Assembly: GCF_013409865.1 (NCBI RefSeq)
Contig: NZ_JACCBM010000001.1
Span: 3,224,001-3,288,000 of the forward strand
Length of the DNA stretch: 64,000 bases
Direction: 5' to 3'
Source of the DNA: Herbiconiux flava
GTDB taxonomy: Bacteria; Actinomycetota; Actinomycetes; Actinomycetales; Microbacteriaceae
Shown here: one piece after another, positions 33,322-43,600 of the stretch
Layout of the letters: each line of letters begins with the position of its first letter
How positions within the stretch are numbered: the stretch's first letter is position 1
Notes under the pieces: model-generated
What the model was told of the DNA's origin: nothing
The model's input: only the letters and a program-made list of their open reading frames with translations
Databases searched by the model: none
Position numbers and translations under genes: made by a program

Positions 33322-33996
33322 TCACTCCGTGCGGGCGGGGGCCTGGGTGTCCGACTCGGCGGCGGTGATGTCGGCGCGGAGGGCGCGGAGGGCTGTGCGG
33401 AGGGCGCGCTCGGCGTCGAGGCCCTGGGCCTTCGCGCCCGCGACGAGGGCGAGCAGCTCGGCGCCGAGCTCGTCCTCGGTGGCAGGCACGGGGGCCGCGG
33501 CAGGGGCGACGCCCAGCTTGGCCGCCTTGCCGAGCAGCTTGTCGGCCAGGGCGAGGGCCGGCATGCCGAGCGGCACCCCGTCGAGCACGCTGGTGCGCTC
33601 GGGCTTCTCGACGGCCTTGAAGGAGTCCCAGGCGTTCTCGACGTCGCCCGCCGTCGAGAGGTCGAGGTCGCCGAAGACGTGCGGGTGGCGGCCGACCATC
33701 TTCGCCGTCATGTGGGCGGCGACATCCTGGATCGTGAACTCCTCCCCCGGCGTGTGGGCGGCGATGTCGGCGTGGAAGACGACCTGGTAGAGAACGTCGC
33801 CGAGCTCCTCGATCAGTTCCTCGCGCGATCCGGCCTCGATGGCGTCGATCAGCTCGTGGGTCTCCTCGGTGAGGTACTGCACGAGGGAGGCGTGGGTCTG
33901 CTCCGCGTCCCACGGGCAGCCGCCGGGAGCCCTCAGCAGCGCCGTCACCGCCACGAGGCGGTCGAGCTCGGTTCGGGCATCCGGGATCTCAGGCAT
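33322..33996 (-). CDS. mazG: MazG-type nucleoside triphosphate pyrophosphohydrolase
   Basis: 224 aa enzyme that hydrolyses (d)NTPs to monophosphates and PPi, as housecleaning or in control of ppGpp-related pools. The MazG core is RAPGGCPWDAEQTHASL (about 23-39), EETHELIDAIEAG and the metal-binding EELIEELGDVLYQVVFHADI (about 60-79). HPHVFGDLD is the usual downstream block. Only one full MazG domain is evident. Its TAGGCT box ends 6 nt before the ATG. Sits between mfd and hisS. Confidence 0.93.
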   Translation of the reverse strand: MPEIPDARTELDRLVAVTALLRAPGGCPWDAEQTHASLVQYLTEETHELIDAIEAGSREELIEELGDVLYQVVFHADIAAHTPGEEFTIQDVAAHMTAKMVGRHPHVFGDLDLSTAGDVENAWDSFKAVEKPERTSVLDGVPLGMPALALADKLLGKAAKLGVAPAAAPVPATEDELGAELLALVAGAKAQGLDAERALRTALRALRADITAAESDTQAPARTE

Positions 33997-34002
33997 GCTG
34001 CA

Positions 34003-34008
34003 AGCCTA
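34003..34008 (-). promoter_or_regulatory. -10 box of leaderless mazG promoter
   Basis: TAGGCT followed by 6 nt and the ATG at 33996; lies between the mfd stop and mazG. Confidence 0.55.
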
Positions 34009-34019
34009 GGTCGCGGGGA

Positions 34020-37000
34020 TCAGACGGCCGCCTTGGCCGGCGCGAAGATGGCTTCGAGCAGCTGGGCCACCCACGCGATGAGCTCGGCGTCGGCGAGCGG
34101 ATGCCCGTCGACGACCGGCATCGGGACGGAGACCGCGTTGGTCTGCGCGAAGTACTTCGACCCCGGGTACATGCGCTGCAGCCGCACCTGGATGCTGTCG
34201 GCCAGGTCGGCGGGCGCGACGCGGAGGTTCGAGCCCATGGTGACGACCTCGCCGAGATTCGACTTCTGGGCCAGCCGACGCAGGCGCGAGACCGCGATGA
34301 GGTTCTGCAGCTCGGTGGGCGGTTCGCCGTAGCGGTCGGTGAGCTCCTCGATGACCCGGTCGATGGCGTCGTCGGAGGCCGTGGGCGAGGACGCGGTGGA
34401 AAGCTTCTGATAGGCCTCGAGGCGCAGCCGCTCGCTGTCGACGTACTCCTCGGGGATGTGCGCGTCGACCGGCAGCTCGAGCCGCAGCTCGGTCTGGCCC
34501 TCGGCGACGTCGCCGCGGAAGGTCGACACGGCCTCGCCGATCATGCGCAGGTAGAGGTCGAAGCCGACTCCCGCGATGTGCCCGGCCTGCTCGCCGCCGA
34601 GCAGGTTGCCGGCGCCTCTGATCTCGAGGTCCTTCAGCGCGACCTGGATGCCCGAGCCGAGCTCGTTGTTCGCGGCGAGGGTGCTGAGGCGGTCGTTCGC
34701 GGTCTCGGAGAGCGGCTTGTTCTCGTCGAACAGCAGGTAGGCGTAGGCGCGTTCGCGACCTCGGCCGACGCGGCCGCGCAGCTGGTGCAGCTGGGAGAGG
34801 CCGTACTTGTCGGCCCGGTCGACGATCAGCGTGTTCGCGTTCGCGATGTCGATGCCGGTCTCGATGATGGTCGTCGAGACGAGCACGTCGAACTTGCGCT
34901 CCCAGAAGTCGACGATGACCTGCTCGAGCACGTTCTCGTTCATCTGCCCGTGCGCCACGGCGACCCGGGCCTCGGGCACCAGCTCGGCGAGCTGCGCGGC
35001 GACCCGGTTGATCGACGAGACGCGGTTGTGCACGAAGAACACCTGGCCCTCGCGCAGCAGCTCGCGGCGGATGGCGGCCGCGATCTGCTTCTCGGAGTAG
35101 GGCCCGACGAAGGTGAGGATGGGGTGCCGGTCCTCGGGCGGGGTGGCGAGCGTCGACATCTCGCGGATGCCCGTGACCGCCATCTCGAGCGTGCGCGGGA
35201 TGGGCGTGGCGCTCATCGCGAGGATGTCGACGTTGGTCTTCAGCTTCTTCAGCTGGTCTTTGTGCTCGACGCCGAAGCGCTGCTCCTCGTCGATGATGAG
35301 GAGGCCCAGGTCTTTGAAGGCGATGTTGTCGCTCAGGATGCGGTGGGTCGCGATCACGACGTCGACGGTGCCGTCGGCCAGCCCCGCGATGGTCTCCTTC
35401 ATCTCCTTCTCGGTCTGGAAGCGGCTGAGCGCCTTCAGGTGAACCGGGAAGCCGGCGAACCGCTCCTGGAACGTCTCCATGTGCTGGCGCACGAGCAGGG
35501 TGGTGGGCACGAGCATCGCGACCTGCTTGCCGTCCTGCACCGCCTTGAAGGCGGCCCGGATGGCGATCTCGGTCTTGCCGAAGCCGACGTCGCCGCTGAG
35601 CAGCCGGTCCATCGGGATGGGCCGCTCCATGTCGGCCTTCACCTCGTCGATCACCGTCAGCTGGTCGGGCGTCTCCTGGAACGGGAACGCCTCCTCCAGC
35701 TCGTGCTGCCAGGGGGTGTCGGGGCCAAAGGCGTGACCCTTGGAGGCCATGCGGGCCGAGTAGAGCTTGACGAGCTCGACGGCGATGTCGCGCACCGCCT
35801 TGCGGGCCTTGCCCTTCGCGGCGGCCCAGTCGGAGCCGCCCATCTTGCTGAGCGTGGGCGCCTCGCCGCCGACGTAGCGGCTGAGCAGGTCGAGCTGGTC
35901 GGTGGGCACGTAGAGCTTGTCGCCCGGGTAGCCGCGCTTGGAGGGCGCGTACTCGATGACGAGATACTCGCGGGTGGTCTTCACCGCGTTGCGGCCACCG
36001 CTCGAGACCTCGCGCTGGGTCAGCTCGAGGAACTTGCCGATACCGTGCGTCTGGTGCACGACGAAGTCGCCGGTCTTCAGCTGCAGCGGGTCGACCACGT
36101 TCTTGCGGCGGCTCGCGAGCTTCTTCACTTGGCGGGTCTCGTAGCCTGCGGTGCGGCCGTAGAACTCGGTCTCGCCGATCAGGCTGAGCTTCAGCTCGGG
36201 CAGCTCGAAGCCGTGCTCGACGGCGGCGCGCACCAGGTAGGCGACGCCGGGCTCGGCGTCGGCCGGGAACTCCTCGACGAGCCGGGCCGGCACCTCGTGC
36301 TCGGCCAGCACGTCGGCGGCGCGCTCGACGAGGCCCTGGCCCTTGGCGGCGACCGCGACGGTCCAGCCGTCGGCCAGGCGGGATGCGACGTGGGCGATGG
36401 CGCCGTCGGCGTTGCCCTGGAAGCTCGGCACGCCGTCGGCCTTGAGGCGGAGGGTGAGGTGCTCCTCGATCTCGCGGTGCTCGGGCAGCACCTCGTCGTC
36501 GGCGGGGCCCTGCTGGAACTCGCTCAGCGTCCACCACGGCCGGTTCGTCCCCGCCGCGTGGCGCAGGTCGGTCAGCGTGATGAACTCTCCCGAGGCGAGG
36601 TCGATCGGGGCCTCGGCGCCGGCGGTCGCCGCTGTCCAGGCGGCGGCGAGGAACTCGCGGTTCGTCTCGCTCAGGTTCACGGCCCGGGTGGCCACGCGCT
36701 CGGGCGAGAGCACGGCGACGGCGGCGCCGTCGGGCAGGTAGTGGGCCACCGTCACGAGCTCGTCGAGCAGGGCCGGGGCGAGCGACTCCATGCCCTCGAC
36801 CGGGATGCCCGCGCCGATCTTCTCGAGCATGCCGGCGAGGCTCGGGAACTCGTGCTGCATCTCCCGGGCACGCTGCCGCACCCCCTCGCTGAGCAGCAGC
36901 TCCCGGCTCGGCGGCAGATCGACGGCACCGACGGCGTCGGGCAGCGAGCGCTGGTCGGCGACCGAGAAGGCGCGGATCTCGTCGACCTCGTCACCGAAGA

Positions 37001-37619
37001 AGTCGACCCGGTAGGGGTGCTCGGCGATCGGCGGGAAGACGTCGAGGATGCCACCGCGCACCGCGTACTCGCCGCGGCGGGTGACCATGTCGACCCGCGA
37101 GTAGGCGAGCTCCACGAGCTGCAGCGAGAGCGCCGAGAGGTCGAAGCCGCGAGCGCCCTTCTCCAGGTGCACGGGCTCGAGGTCGGCGAGGTTCGAGGCG
37201 ATGGGCTGGAGGGCGGCGCGGACGGAGGCGACGGCGACGATCGGGCGCCGTGGCGCCGCGTCGGCCTGCTGCCAGGTGCTCAGCCGGCGCAGGGCGTCGA
37301 TGCGCTTGCCGACGATCTCGGCGCTCGGGCTGAGTCGCTCGTGCGGCAGGGTCTCCCACGCGGGGAACTCGATGATGTCGGCGTCGGGCATGAAGCTCGC
37401 GAGGCTCTCGCGCAGCTTCTCGGACTCGCGGCCGGTCGCGGTGACGACGAGCATCGCGGCGGGCAGTCCGCGCTCGATGCGGCGCCCCATCATCGCGGCG
37501 AGGAACGGCGCCCGGAGGCCTTCGGTCAGCGAGAAGTCGCTGTCCCGGCCCGCGTTGCCCAGGGCCTTTTCGACAGTGGAGGCGCGCGACAGCGCTTGCA
37601 CAAGACCCTGAAGTATCAC
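34020..37619 (-). CDS. mfd: Transcription-repair coupling factor Mfd
   Basis: 1199 aa ATP-driven translocase that removes stalled RNA polymerase and recruits UvrA. Order: UvrB-like N-terminal domains (about 1-350), RNA polymerase-interacting CarD-like domain (about 480-560, TGDFVVHQTHGIGKFL), helicase domain with Walker A SGDVGFGKTEIA (about 680), DEEQ box LLIIDEEQRFGV (about 780) and motif VI QLRGRVGRGRERAYAYL (about 980), then the TRCF C-terminal domain. GTG start at 37619 with a TAAGAT box 7 nt upstream and no RBS. The antisense frame is open over 1200 codons but is only a shadow. Confidence 0.96.
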   Translation of the reverse strand: MILQGLVQALSRASTVEKALGNAGRDSDFSLTEGLRAPFLAAMMGRRIERGLPAAMLVVTATGRESEKLRESLASFMPDADIIEFPAWETLPHERLSPSAEIVGKRIDALRRLSTWQQADAAPRRPIVAVASVRAALQPIASNLADLEPVHLEKGARGFDLSALSLQLVELAYSRVDMVTRRGEYAVRGGILDVFPPIAEHPYRVDFFGDEVDEIRAFSVADQRSLPDAVGAVDLPPSRELLLSEGVRQRAREMQHEFPSLAGMLEKIGAGIPVEGMESLAPALLDELVTVAHYLPDGAAVAVLSPERVATRAVNLSETNREFLAAAWTAATAGAEAPIDLASGEFITLTDLRHAAGTNRPWWTLSEFQQGPADDEVLPEHREIEEHLTLRLKADGVPSFQGNADGAIAHVASRLADGWTVAVAAKGQGLVERAADVLAEHEVPARLVEEFPADAEPGVAYLVRAAVEHGFELPELKLSLIGETEFYGRTAGYETRQVKKLASRRKNVVDPLQLKTGDFVVHQTHGIGKFLELTQREVSSGGRNAVKTTREYLVIEYAPSKRGYPGDKLYVPTDQLDLLSRYVGGEAPTLSKMGGSDWAAAKGKARKAVRDIAVELVKLYSARMASKGHAFGPDTPWQHELEEAFPFQETPDQLTVIDEVKADMERPIPMDRLLSGDVGFGKTEIAIRAAFKAVQDGKQVAMLVPTTLLVRQHMETFQERFAGFPVHLKALSRFQTEKEMKETIAGLADGTVDVVIATHRILSDNIAFKDLGLLIIDEEQRFGVEHKDQLKKLKTNVDILAMSATPIPRTLEMAVTGIREMSTLATPPEDRHPILTFVGPYSEKQIAAAIRRELLREGQVFFVHNRVSSINRVAAQLAELVPEARVAVAHGQMNENVLEQVIVDFWERKFDVLVSTTIIETGIDIANANTLIVDRADKYGLSQLHQLRGRVGRGRERAYAYLLFDENKPLSETANDRLSTLAANNELGSGIQVALKDLEIRGAGNLLGGEQAGHIAGVGFDLYLRMIGEAVSTFRGDVAEGQTELRLELPVDAHIPEEYVDSERLRLEAYQKLSTASSPTASDDAIDRVIEELTDRYGEPPTELQNLIAVSRLRRLAQKSNLGEVVTMGSNLRVAPADLADSIQVRLQRMYPGSKYFAQTNAVSVPMPVVDGHPLADAELIAWVAQLLEAIFAPAKAAV

Positions 37620-37626
37620 TGTGCTT

Positions 37627-37632
37627 ATCTTA
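37627..37632 (-). promoter_or_regulatory. -10 box of leaderless mfd promoter
   Basis: TAAGAT followed by 7 nt and the GTG at 37619. Confidence 0.5.
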
Positions 37633-37740
37633 CGCGCCGCCGCCTCTGCGGCGCGTCTGGCGGCGAGATCCGGTCGCCACCTCGTGGCCGCTCCGACCGC
37701 GGAATGCGCCGTCGAGGCCGCCGCATTCCGCCGATCGCGA

Positions 37741-38325
37741 CTAGGAGGCCGTGTGGAACTTGAGCTGGGCGGTCGTCAGGCCCGAGCCGGCGATGAGCTC
37801 CACCGCATCCGCCGCCTCGTCGATGAGGTTGGGGAGCGTCTGCTTCTCGGTCGAGCTGAAGTCCTTCAGCACGAAGTCGGCCGCGTCCATGCGGCCCGGC
37901 GGGCGGCCGATACCGACCCGCACGCGGATGAAGTCGTTGCTGCCGGTGGCCGCGATGATGTCGCGCAGGCCGTTGTGACCGCCGTGGCCGCCGCCCTGTT
38001 TGAGCTTCAGGGTGTCGAACGGGATGTCGAGCTCGTCGTGCACGACGATGAGCTTCTGGGGCGTCAGCCCGTAGAACTTCAGCAGGCCGTTCACCGGCCC
38101 ACCCGACACGTTCATGTAGATGTTCGGGTTCGCCACGACGAAGCGCGGGCCGCCGGGGACGATGCGTCCCTCGGCCACCCGCGCGTTCGCCTTGTGGCTC
38201 TTGAACGTCGCACGCAGACGGGCCGCCAGTTCGGCGGTGACCATCTGACCCACGTTGTGACGGTTCCCCGCGTAGCCGGGCCCGGGGTTGCCGAGCCCGA
38301 CCACGAGGTGCAGATCGTCGTTCAC
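37741..38325 (-). CDS. pth: Peptidyl-tRNA hydrolase
   Basis: 194 aa enzyme that recycles tRNA from prematurely released peptidyl-tRNA. Signature [21 protein letters not shown] (catalytic His in NRHNVG near residue 23), [21 protein letters not shown] (catalytic Asp, about 97) and [13 protein letters not shown] (about 113). GTG start at 38325, 32 bases after rplY, with which it forms the usual rplY-pth pair. A small CTCAG-GAA-CTGAG repeat lies in the gap. Confidence 0.95.
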   Translation of the reverse strand: MNDDLHLVVGLGNPGPGYAGNRHNVGQMVTAELAARLRATFKSHKANARVAEGRIVPGGPRFVVANPNIYMNVSGGPVNGLLKFYGLTPQKLIVVHDELDIPFDTLKLKQGGGHGGHNGLRDIIAATGSNDFIRVRVGIGRPPGRMDAADFVLKDFSSTEKQTLPNLIDEAADAVELIAGSGLTTAQLKFHTAS

Positions 38326-38357
38326 TCGATCGGCCGTCGTCTCAGGAACTGAGGTTG

Positions 38358-38972
38358 CTACTCGGCGTCGGCCGGGGCCGGGCTGGTCGACTCGGCGGCG
38401 CCCTCGCCCTCGGCGGGCTCGTCGTCGGGCTCCTCGGTCGGGATGGTGACGCCGACGATGACCGTCTCCTCGTCGGTGATGAGGGTGGAGCCGGCGGGCA
38501 GCTCGATGTCGGCGGCACGCACGACCGCGCCGTCCTCGAGGCCCTCGATCGAGACGGTGACGCTCTCGGGGATGCTCGTGGCGAGCACCTCGAGCAGCAC
38601 GGTCTGCGAGTCCTGCGTGGCCATGGTGCCGGGGGCCGACTCGCCCTCGAGGTGCACGTTGACCTCGACCTGGACCTTCTCACCCTTGCGGATGACGATG
38701 AGGTCGATGTGCTCGATGATCTGGGTCACCGGGTCCTTCTGCACGTCCTTGACCAGCGCGAGCGACTCGACGCCGTCGATGGTCAGCTCGAGCACCTGGT
38801 TCGACTTGCGCAGGATGAGCGCGGTCTGGTGGCCGGGCAGCGAGATATGCTGCGGCTCGGTGCCGTGGCCGTAGATGACGGCGGGGATCTTGCCGGCGGC
38901 ACGGGTGCGGCGGGCGAAGCCCTTGCCGAACTCGGTGCGGGTCTCCGCGGTGACGCGAGTGTCTTCTGACAT
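38358..38972 (-). CDS. rplY: 50S ribosomal protein L25 / general stress protein Ctc
   Basis: 204 aa. The N-terminal L25 domain binds 5S rRNA ([25 protein letters not shown], about residues 12-36) and is followed by the TL5/CTC-type beta domain ([20 protein letters not shown]). The tail is acidic ([15 protein letters not shown]). Start at 38972 chosen for its GAAGGAG RBS; the frame continues upstream without support. Confidence 0.95.
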   Translation of the reverse strand: MSEDTRVTAETRTEFGKGFARRTRAAGKIPAVIYGHGTEPQHISLPGHQTALILRKSNQVLELTIDGVESLALVKDVQKDPVTQIIEHIDLIVIRKGEKVQVEVNVHLEGESAPGTMATQDSQTVLLEVLATSIPESVTVSIEGLEDGAVVRAADIELPAGSTLITDEETVIVGVTIPTEEPDDEPAEGEGAAESTSPAPADAE

Positions 38973-39083
38973 TGTTCTGCTCCTTCGCGGCCCGATCGGG
39001 CTCGCAGTTGTGTGAGGGGTTTCAACTCGACCGCATGAAGCGAGAGGAAAGACTGCTGAGGCCTGATCCACCGCGTCGATAAC

Positions 39084-39108
39084 GGATGCGCGGCAGTCGC
39101 CCGCATCC
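39084..39108. repeat. Hairpin made of paired GGATGCG/CGCATCC words
   Basis: GGATGCG (39084-39090) and CGCATCC (39102-39108) form a 7-bp stem with an 11-nt loop in the 217-base region between the divergent rplY and gnd genes. It lies about 110 bp from each start. Purpose unclear. Confidence 0.4.
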
Positions 39109-39189
39109 CTCGCCGAAGTTCAGTGCCCGAGTCTAGCGCATCGCCTCCACTACTCTGGAGACGTTCGCTTTCTACGAGGAGTAACCGGC

Positions 39190-40644
39190 ATGTCATCAGC
39201 TGCAACCGCCAACATCGGAGTCGTCGGGATGGCGGTGATGGGCTCCAATCTGGCCCGCAACCTCGCCAGCCGCGAGGGCAACACGGTGGCCGTCTACAAC
39301 CGCTCCCCCGAGCGCACCCGCAAGCTCGTGTCCGAGCATCCCGAGGCCGGCTTCGTCGCGTCGGAGTCGATCGACGACTTCGTCGCGAGCCTGCAGAAGC
39401 CGCGCACGGCGATCATCATGGTGCAGGCCGGAGCCGGCACCGACGCCGTCATCTCCGAGCTGGCCCAGCGCTTCGAGCCGGGCGACATCATCGTCGACGG
39501 CGGAAACGCGAACTTCCACGACACGATCCGTCGCGAGAAGGACATCTCCTCCACCGGCATCCACTTCGTCGGTGCCGGCATCTCGGGCGGTGAGGAGGGT
39601 GCGCTGAACGGCCCTTCGATCATGCCCGGCGGAACCGCCGAGGCGTACGAGACGCTCGGCCCGATCCTCGCGTCGATCGCCGCGGTCGCCGAGGGCGAGC
39701 CCTGCGTCACCCACATCGGCACCGACGGCGCCGGCCACTTCGTGAAGATGGTGCACAACGGCATCGAGTACGCCGACATGCAGCTGATCGCCGAGGCCTA
39801 CGACCTGCTCCGCACCGTCACCGGTCGCGAGCCGACCGAGATCGCCGAGGTCTTCGAGACCTGGAACTCGGGCGACCTCGAGTCGTACCTGATCGAGATC
39901 ACCGCCGAGGTGCTGCGTCAGGTCGACGCCGACACCGGCAAGCCGTTCGTCGACGTCGTGCTCGACCAGGCCGGCGCCAAGGGCACCGGCTCGTGGACCG
40001 TGCAGAACGCCCTCGACCTGGGCGTGCCCGTCGGCGGCATCGCCGAGGCCGTGTTCGCCCGCTCGGTGTCGTCGAAGCCCGCGCAGCGCGCCGCGGTGCA
40101 GGCGACGATCACCTCGCGGCCCTCGGTCGTCGACGTGGACGTGGACTCGTTCGCCGACGACATCCGTGCCGCCCTCTACGCCTCGAAGGTCGTCGCGTAC
40201 GCGCAGGGCTTCGACGAGATCATCGCCGGCGCGACGCAGTACGGCTGGGACATCGACAAGGGCGCGGTCGCGAAGATCTGGCGCGCGGGCTGCATCATCC
40301 GCGCGCAGTTCCTCAACCGCATCGTCGAGGCCTACGAGAACAACCCCGACATCGCGTCGCTGCTCGAGGACCCGTACTTCGCCAAGGCCGTCGCCGACGG
40401 CGAGGCCGCCTGGCGCCGCGTCGTGTCGACGGCCGCGCTCTCGGGCGTGCCGGTGCCCGGCTTCGGCTCGGCGCTGTCGTACTTCGACTCGCTCGCCGTG
40501 AAGCGCCTGCCCGCCGCCCTCGTGCAGGGTCAGCGCGACTTCTTCGGTGCGCACACCTACAAGCGCGTCGACAAGGAGGGCGTGTTCCACACCCTCTGGT
40601 CGGGCGACCGCACCGAGATCGAGACCGAGCCCTCGACTCACTAG
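39190..40644 (+). CDS. gnd: 6-phosphogluconate dehydrogenase, decarboxylating
   Basis: 484 aa pentose phosphate pathway enzyme forming ribulose-5-phosphate, CO2 and NADPH. N-terminal NADP fold GVVGMAVMGSNLARNLASRE with SPERT next to the phosphate-binding position, IIVDGGNANFHDT, GAGISGGEEGALNGPSIMPGG (about 125) and the catalytic KMVHNGIEYADMQLIAE (about 185). The C-terminal domain includes KGTGSWTVQNAL and ends with DFFGAHTYKRVDKEG. RBS ACGAGGAG before the ATG; a TACTCT box about 40 nt upstream may be its -10. Convergent with smc, with 5 bases between the stops. Confidence 0.96.
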   Translation: MSSAATANIGVVGMAVMGSNLARNLASREGNTVAVYNRSPERTRKLVSEHPEAGFVASESIDDFVASLQKPRTAIIMVQAGAGTDAVISELAQRFEPGDIIVDGGNANFHDTIRREKDISSTGIHFVGAGISGGEEGALNGPSIMPGGTAEAYETLGPILASIAAVAEGEPCVTHIGTDGAGHFVKMVHNGIEYADMQLIAEAYDLLRTVTGREPTEIAEVFETWNSGDLESYLIEITAEVLRQVDADTGKPFVDVVLDQAGAKGTGSWTVQNALDLGVPVGGIAEAVFARSVSSKPAQRAAVQATITSRPSVVDVDVDSFADDIRAALYASKVVAYAQGFDEIIAGATQYGWDIDKGAVAKIWRAGCIIRAQFLNRIVEAYENNPDIASLLEDPYFAKAVADGEAAWRRVVSTAALSGVPVPGFGSALSYFDSLAVKRLPAALVQGQRDFFGAHTYKRVDKEGVFHTLWSGDRTEIETEPSTH

Positions 40645-40649
40645 TCCGG

Positions 40650-43600
40650 TCAGGTGGTGGGCTGGCCGACGCGCTGGCCCACCACCGCCGAGACGCCGTC
40701 CTGGCGCATCGAGACGCCGTAGAGCGCGTCGGCGATCTCCATCGTGCGCTTCTGGTGCGTGATGACGATGAGCTGGCTGGTCTGGCGCAGGTCCTCGAAG
40801 ATCGTCAGCAGACGGCCGAGGTTGGCGTCGTCGAGCGCCGCCTCCACCTCGTCCATGATGTAGAACGGGCTCGGCCGCGCCTTGAAGATCGCGATCAGCA
40901 GCGCCACGGCCGCGAGCGACCGCTCCCCGCCCGAGAGCAGCGACAGCCGCTCGATCTTCTTGCCCGCCGGTTTCACGCTGACCTCGATGCCGGTCGTCAG
41001 CAGGTTGTCGGGGTCGGTCAGCGAGATCGATCCGGTGCCGCCCGGGAACAGCACGGGGAAGACCTTGGTGAACGCCTCCCGCGTGTCCTCGAAGGCGCTC
41101 TCGAAGATGATCTGCATGCGGTCGTCGATCTCCTCGATGATCGTCAGCAGGTCCTTCCGCGTGTTCGTCAGGTCGGTCAGCTGGTCGCTCAGGAACTTGT
41201 GGCGCTGCTCCAGCGCCGCGAACTCCTCGAGCGCGAGCGGGTTCACGCGGCCGAGCTCGGCGAGCTTCCGCTCCGCCTTCGCGAGGCGCTGCTGCTGCTC
41301 GGTGCGCACGAAGGGGCGACCCTGCGGCTCGGGCGACTCGTCGTCGGTGAGAGCAGCGGATGCGCGGGGCGCCGTCACGGCGTCGTCGTCGGGCACGAGC
41401 TGTGAGGGCCCGTACTCGGCCACGAGCACGTCCTCGACGAGGCCGAGCTCGGAGCCCGCCCGCTCGAGCAGGCTCGACAGGTGCAGCTTCTTCTCGTAGA
41501 TCTGCAGCTCGAGACCGTGCATGTTCTCGGTGATCGACTGCAGCCGCTCGCGGAGCGCCGCCTCGTCGCGCCGCAGCGCCGTCAGCTCCTCGTTCTGCTC
41601 GGCGCGCTCCGCCTCGCGGCGCGCGAGCAGCACGGCGGCCTCGGCGACCGAGCGGTCGACCGACGCGAGCACCGCGGGCAGCGCCTCGGCGACCGCGGTG
41701 GCCGAAGCGATCTGCCTCCGCCGGATCACCGCCCGTCGTGCCGCCGCCTCCGCCGCCGCGCGATCGGCCTCGAGCTGTCGCTCGAGTGCCGCCGTGCGCG
41801 CCTGCTCGGCCCGCACCCGCTCCCGCGCCGTCTCGACGCCGAGCCGCGCCTCGACCTCGCGGTCGCGCGCCGCCTCGAGCTCGGTGAGCAGCCCGTCACG
41901 CGAGCTCACGTCGAGCACGGGGCGCGGCCGCTCCCGCGCCACCTCGAGTTCGCGCCGGGCGCGTTCCGCCCCCTGCTCGGCCTGCCCGACCGAGTCCTGG
42001 GCGATGGACAGGCTCTTCTGCAGTCGTTCCAGCTCGGCACCGCTCGCCTCGAGCTGCGCGCGCAGCCGGCCGAGCCGCTCGGTGCGCGAGGCGAGCTTCG
42101 AGTCGTGCTCGCGGAGCGCCGCCAGCGCCCTCTGCGACTGCTCCTTCGCGACCTGCACGATGCCGCGCTGCTCGGCGAGGGCGAAGCGGGCGCGCTCGAT
42201 CACCGAGCCCTCCTCCTCCAGCAGCACGGCGGCGGAGTCGCGTTCGGCGACCAGCTCGATGCGCGACCGCGTCGCGCCCGAGCCGCCGCGCAGCACGTAG
42301 CGGGTGAGCACCTCGCCCTGTCTCGTCACGATGGTGAGTCCCGCGGATGCGGTGCCGTCCGCCTCCATCCGCTGCCAGGCCCGGCGTGCCGCGTCGAGGT
42401 CGTCGGCGATGGCGGTCGAGGCGAGCACGCCGAGGACGCCGGCCGGGCCGGTCACCACGCGGGCGGCCGGGGTGATGCCGTCGGTGTCGGCCAGGGCGGC
42501 GGGAAGCGCATCCGGAGCACCCCCCGGAGTATCGGCGATGACGAGCTCGACGCGACCCATGTCACCGGCGGCCGCGGCCTGCGCCGCGTTCACGGCGGAG
42601 TCGACGTCGGCGGCCAGCACCGCGTCGGCGAGCGTTCCGAGCGCCGCGGCGACAGCGGCCTCGAAGCCCGGGGTGACCTTGACGTGCTCGGCGACGAGCC
42701 CCCGGATGCCGTCGAGACGCGCGCCGACGAGCTCGGCCGAGCCGTCCTTCTGGTCGAGCGCCATCGTCAGGGCGCTGGTGCGCGCGGCCAGGGCGTCGCG
42801 CTCGCGCTCATGGGTGTGCAGCTCGTCGCGCAGGCGCTCGATCTCGGCCTCGGCCTCGAACACCGACGACTGGGCGAACTCGTAGCCCTCGTCGAGATCG
42901 GTCTCGTCGACCTGCACCTCGGCGGCCTCGGCCTCGGCGCGGGCGAACTCCGCCTGGGCGGTGTCGCGACGGGCGACGGCGGCGTCGAGCGCGTTCTGCT
43001 GCCGCAGCACCTCGCCCCGCACGGCGGCGAGCCGCGAGTTGGCCGACTCGAGCTGGCCGGCGAGCTTGGACAGCTCGAGGTCGTGCTTGGACACGAGCGA
43101 GCTCTGATAGGCGATCTGCTCGTCGAGGGCGTCGAGCGAGCCGCGGGCGGCGAGGGTGGCGCGCTTGGCGGCGTCCCAGGCGTCTTGCGCGCCCGCGACC
43201 TCGGCCTGCAGCCGCACCACCTCGTCGCGCGAGTCGGCGACCATCGATGGGGTGACGCTCGGCCCCGCGTCCGGGACCGCGTCCTCGCCACCGAGCAGGG
43301 CGAGCCGCTGGCTGGCGAGGTTGTACAGGTTGCGCAGCCGCTCCTGCACCGATTCGAGGCCGAAGGCGGTGCGGCGCGCGAGGTCGACGGCATCGCCCAC
43401 CTGCGCCTGCTCGATGCGGGCGACCCGCAGCTGGTTCTGCTCGAGACGCTCCTGCAGCACGATGCGCTCGGTGTGCCTCTCGCTCTCACTGCGGGCCGCC
43501 GCGTCGAGGGCCGTGCGCAGGGTGACGACCTCGTCGGCGAGCAGCCGGGCCTTGGCGTCGCGCACGATCGCGGCGATCGACTGCGCCTCCTTGGCGATCT

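Noticed and set aside
34101..37763. 1220-codon open frame on the + strand across mfd
   Set aside because: It is the antisense shadow of mfd. In about 70% GC DNA with GC-rich third positions the opposite strand often stays open; its translation is low complexity (Arg, Gly, Val, Asp rich) and matches no family.
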